Positions 5,564 to 6,561 of a DNA stretch of 6,561 bases are shown here, in pieces. The DNA comes from Alphaproteobacteria bacterium (GTDB lineage Bacteria > Pseudomonadota > Alphaproteobacteria > Rickettsiales > UBA998). The stretch's first letter is position 1, and every line of letters starts with the position of its first letter. The position numbers and the translations under genes were made by a program. The notes under the pieces are model-generated. The model ran no database searches, was not told where the DNA came from, and saw only the letters and a program-made list of their open reading frames with translations. The stretch spans positions 1-6,561 of the forward strand of contig JAKFYP010000161.1 in assembly GCA_021730835.1 (NCBI GenBank). The letters are read 5' to 3'.

Positions 5564-5965
5564 TTACGGTAATTGCGTCATCAGGGTGAGTTTGTCGCCC
5601 CCGGCGGCGCGCACGCGCTCGAGAATGGCGATCAGCTTCGGCGCGTCGAGCCGCGCATCAGCTTTGATTGTCACCACGCGACCCGGATATTTTTTCAGCG
5701 GTTCACGTAACAGGTTTTCCAACTCCCCGGGTGTGACCAGATCGTCATTGAACAGCAACTCCTCCCGCGCTCCCATAACGACCACCAGCGGCCCCTGATC
5801 GAGTTCCTCGCCGCTCTCGGCAATCGGTGGCTGGACGTTGAGCACGTCAAACCGCTCAAGCGTCCCGGCCACCAGAAAGAAGATCAGCAGCAGGAAGACG
5901 ACATTGATCAGCGGCACAAGGCTGATCTCTTTTATCGGTTTGGCGGTGCGCTCGAAATCCATCAT
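5564..5965 (-). CDS. exbD: ExbD/TolR-family proton-channel subunit, Asn variant
   Basis: Inner-membrane protein of the ExbD/TolR family, which with ExbB/TolQ uses the proton gradient to drive TonB or Tol work at the outer membrane. From ATG 5965 it is 133 residues: short cytoplasmic N-terminus, one membrane segment (about 16-34, 'LVPLINVVFLLLIFFLVAG'), and a periplasmic domain (about 37-133) with the family's beta-alpha pattern, including 'VVTIKADARLDAPKLIAILE'. The membrane Asp that relays protons in E. coli ExbD (Asp25) and TolR is Asn here (Asn21). I recall similar 'INVVFLLLIFF' members in other alphaproteobacteria, so this is likely a subfamily rather than a mutation. Start choice: GTG 5980 is possible (138 aa) but has no Shine-Dalgarno; TAAGG abuts ATG-ATG at 5965/5962. 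The exbB/tolQ partner is not adjacent upstream. The symbol denotes the family only. Confidence 0.88.
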   Translation of the reverse strand: MMDFERTAKPIKEISLVPLINVVFLLLIFFLVAGTLERFDVLNVQPPIAESGEELDQGPLVVVMGAREELLFNDDLVTPGELENLLREPLKKYPGRVVTIKADARLDAPKLIAILERVRAAGGDKLTLMTQLP

Positions 5966-6199
5966 CCTTACGCAATACACCGTATTTTAAAAAAAGCAAA
6001 TCAGGATACTGAATGCTGACGCTGTTGCGCTTCATCTTAGAATTCACCTCAGTTTGCGCGGCATCTCTTAAAAATCGTACTCAACGTAGTGAGCCCCCCT
6101 GTGCCATGAATCTGCATTTCGTGAAAATTGGCGGCGGCAGGCGGCTGGAGGTAAGGAAATAAGTGGAAAACCGGCGGCAGGCAAGGTATATCGGGGGAT
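5966..6199. other. Divergent intergenic region between exbD and the pentapeptide-repeat gene
   Basis: About 230 bases between two divergent starts, so it should carry both promoters. The exbD side is AT-rich, with a T7/A4 tract at about 5987-5996. I see no convincing -35/-10 pair on either strand. GGCGGCAGGC occurs twice, exactly 40 bases apart (6133-6142 and 6173-6182). A minus-strand reading beginning at 6047 and a plus-strand 18-codon reading at 6105 lack ribosome binding sites and are not called. Confidence 0.5.
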
Positions 6200-6561
6200 A
6201 TGCAGCAGGAATCCGCTATAGCCTATGAGGAGTCGCCGCGCCTTGAGCAGGGCGAGCTTGACCTTATTTTACGCGAGCATGCCGCCTGGCTGGCCAGTGA
6301 CGGAACCGAGGGCCGCCGCGCCAATCTCTGCGAGCAGGATCTGACCGGCTGCTCCCTGAAAGGCTGCGATTTCAGCCGCGCCAACCTGAGAAGCGCCGTG
6401 CTTTCCGGGCTTGATCTCTCCGACGCGGTGATGGGCGATACCGATCTTTCCTATGCCGTGCTCGACGGGGTAAGGGCTTCGGGCGTGTTGTTCCAGCGGG
6501 CCAATCTCAGCTATGCCCGGCTTGAGAAGGCGGCGCTCGGCAAGGCGGATTTCTCGCATGC
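6200..6561 (+). CDS. Pentapeptide-repeat protein, 5' part (runs off the window)
   Basis: Open from ATG 6200 to the window end, 120 codons seen and no stop. TAA at 6152-6154 closes the frame upstream and no other ATG/GTG/TTG lies between, so the start is firm. AAGG (6183-6186) and GGGGGA (6193-6198) precede it, neither ideally spaced. The N-terminal segment (about 18-39, 'GELDLILREHAAWLASDG') is the helical lead-in often seen before such repeats. From Leu43 the central residue of each pentapeptide recurs every five residues (43, 48, 53, 58, 63 and so on to 118), with Leu, Phe or Met at nearly every step; Ala93 is the exception. That is 16 repeats, a right-handed quadrilateral beta-helix. No signal peptide. 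Known relatives include gyrase-protecting DNA mimics, but most are of unknown role and the visible part does not decide. Confidence 0.9.
   Translation, partial: MQQESAIAYEESPRLEQGELDLILREHAAWLASDGTEGRRANLCEQDLTGCSLKGCDFSRANLRSAVLSGLDLSDAVMGDTDLSYAVLDGVRASGVLFQRANLSYARLEKAALGKADFSH

Noticed and set aside
5856..6047. Minus-strand 63-codon frame upstream of and overlapping exbD
   Set aside because: About half of it overlaps exbD in another frame, it has no family pattern and only a poor ribosome binding site. A frameshifted exbD N-terminus was considered, but exbD is already complete from ATG 5965.
6105..6161. 18-codon plus-strand ORF before the pentapeptide-repeat gene (possible leader peptide)
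   Set aside because: No ribosome binding site, no run of regulatory codons and no attenuator-like hairpins after it.
6133..6182. GGCGGCAGGC repeated 40 bases apart
   Set aside because: Only ten GC-rich bases in a GC-rich genome; flanks do not match, so chance is likely.
6269..6559. Minus-strand frame with periodic Gly/Ile/Ala pattern
   Set aside because: Its periodicity is simply the complement of the pentapeptide repeats on the plus strand, which match a known fold.

Overview
The window looks like chromosomal DNA of a Gram-negative bacterium, most likely an alphaproteobacterium. The basis is fairly high GC with C/G-rich third codon positions in the core genes, an EtfB/EtfA pair of the mitochondrial/alphaproteobacterial type, a glutamine-dependent NAD+ synthetase, and an ExbD of the 'INVVF' variety. 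The taxon is an inference. No phage, transposase, CRISPR or RNA gene was seen.

Left part (1-1028, plus strand): a membrane-anchored TlpA/DsbE-like thiol-disulfide protein, whose 5' end sits in a perfect 48-bp inverted repeat touching the window edge. It is followed by a weak terminator-like hairpin, a 16-bp tandem duplication carrying two TATAAT boxes, and a 90-codon hypothetical ORF with a strong ribosome binding site but unusual codons.

Centre (1029-5495, minus strand): a tightly packed cluster reading right to left. It runs: an unannotated 34-residue membrane peptide, a 241-residue protein of unknown family, etfB, etfA, a 105-residue membrane protein with three exact-length 18-residue repeats, and nadE. 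Gaps are only 1 to 12 bases, so these are probably co-transcribed and translationally coupled. EtfB and EtfA form the FAD/AMP heterodimer that carries electrons from acyl-CoA and related dehydrogenases to ETF-ubiquinone oxidoreductase, and NadE finishes NAD+ synthesis. The theme is redox cofactor supply and electron transfer, with two uncharacterised small membrane proteins and one uncharacterised soluble protein in the same unit.

Right part (5496-6561): an ExbD/TolR-family proton-channel subunit on the minus strand, with Asn in place of the usual transmembrane Asp and no ExbB/TolQ partner in view. After a divergent intergenic region comes the start of a pentapeptide-repeat protein on the plus strand that runs off the window.

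The best leads are the hidden 34-residue membrane peptide with its coupled unknown partner upstream of etfBA, the 18-residue-repeat protein between etfA and nadE, and the ExbD Asn variant. The inverted repeat at the left edge is striking but may be an assembly or amplification fold-back.
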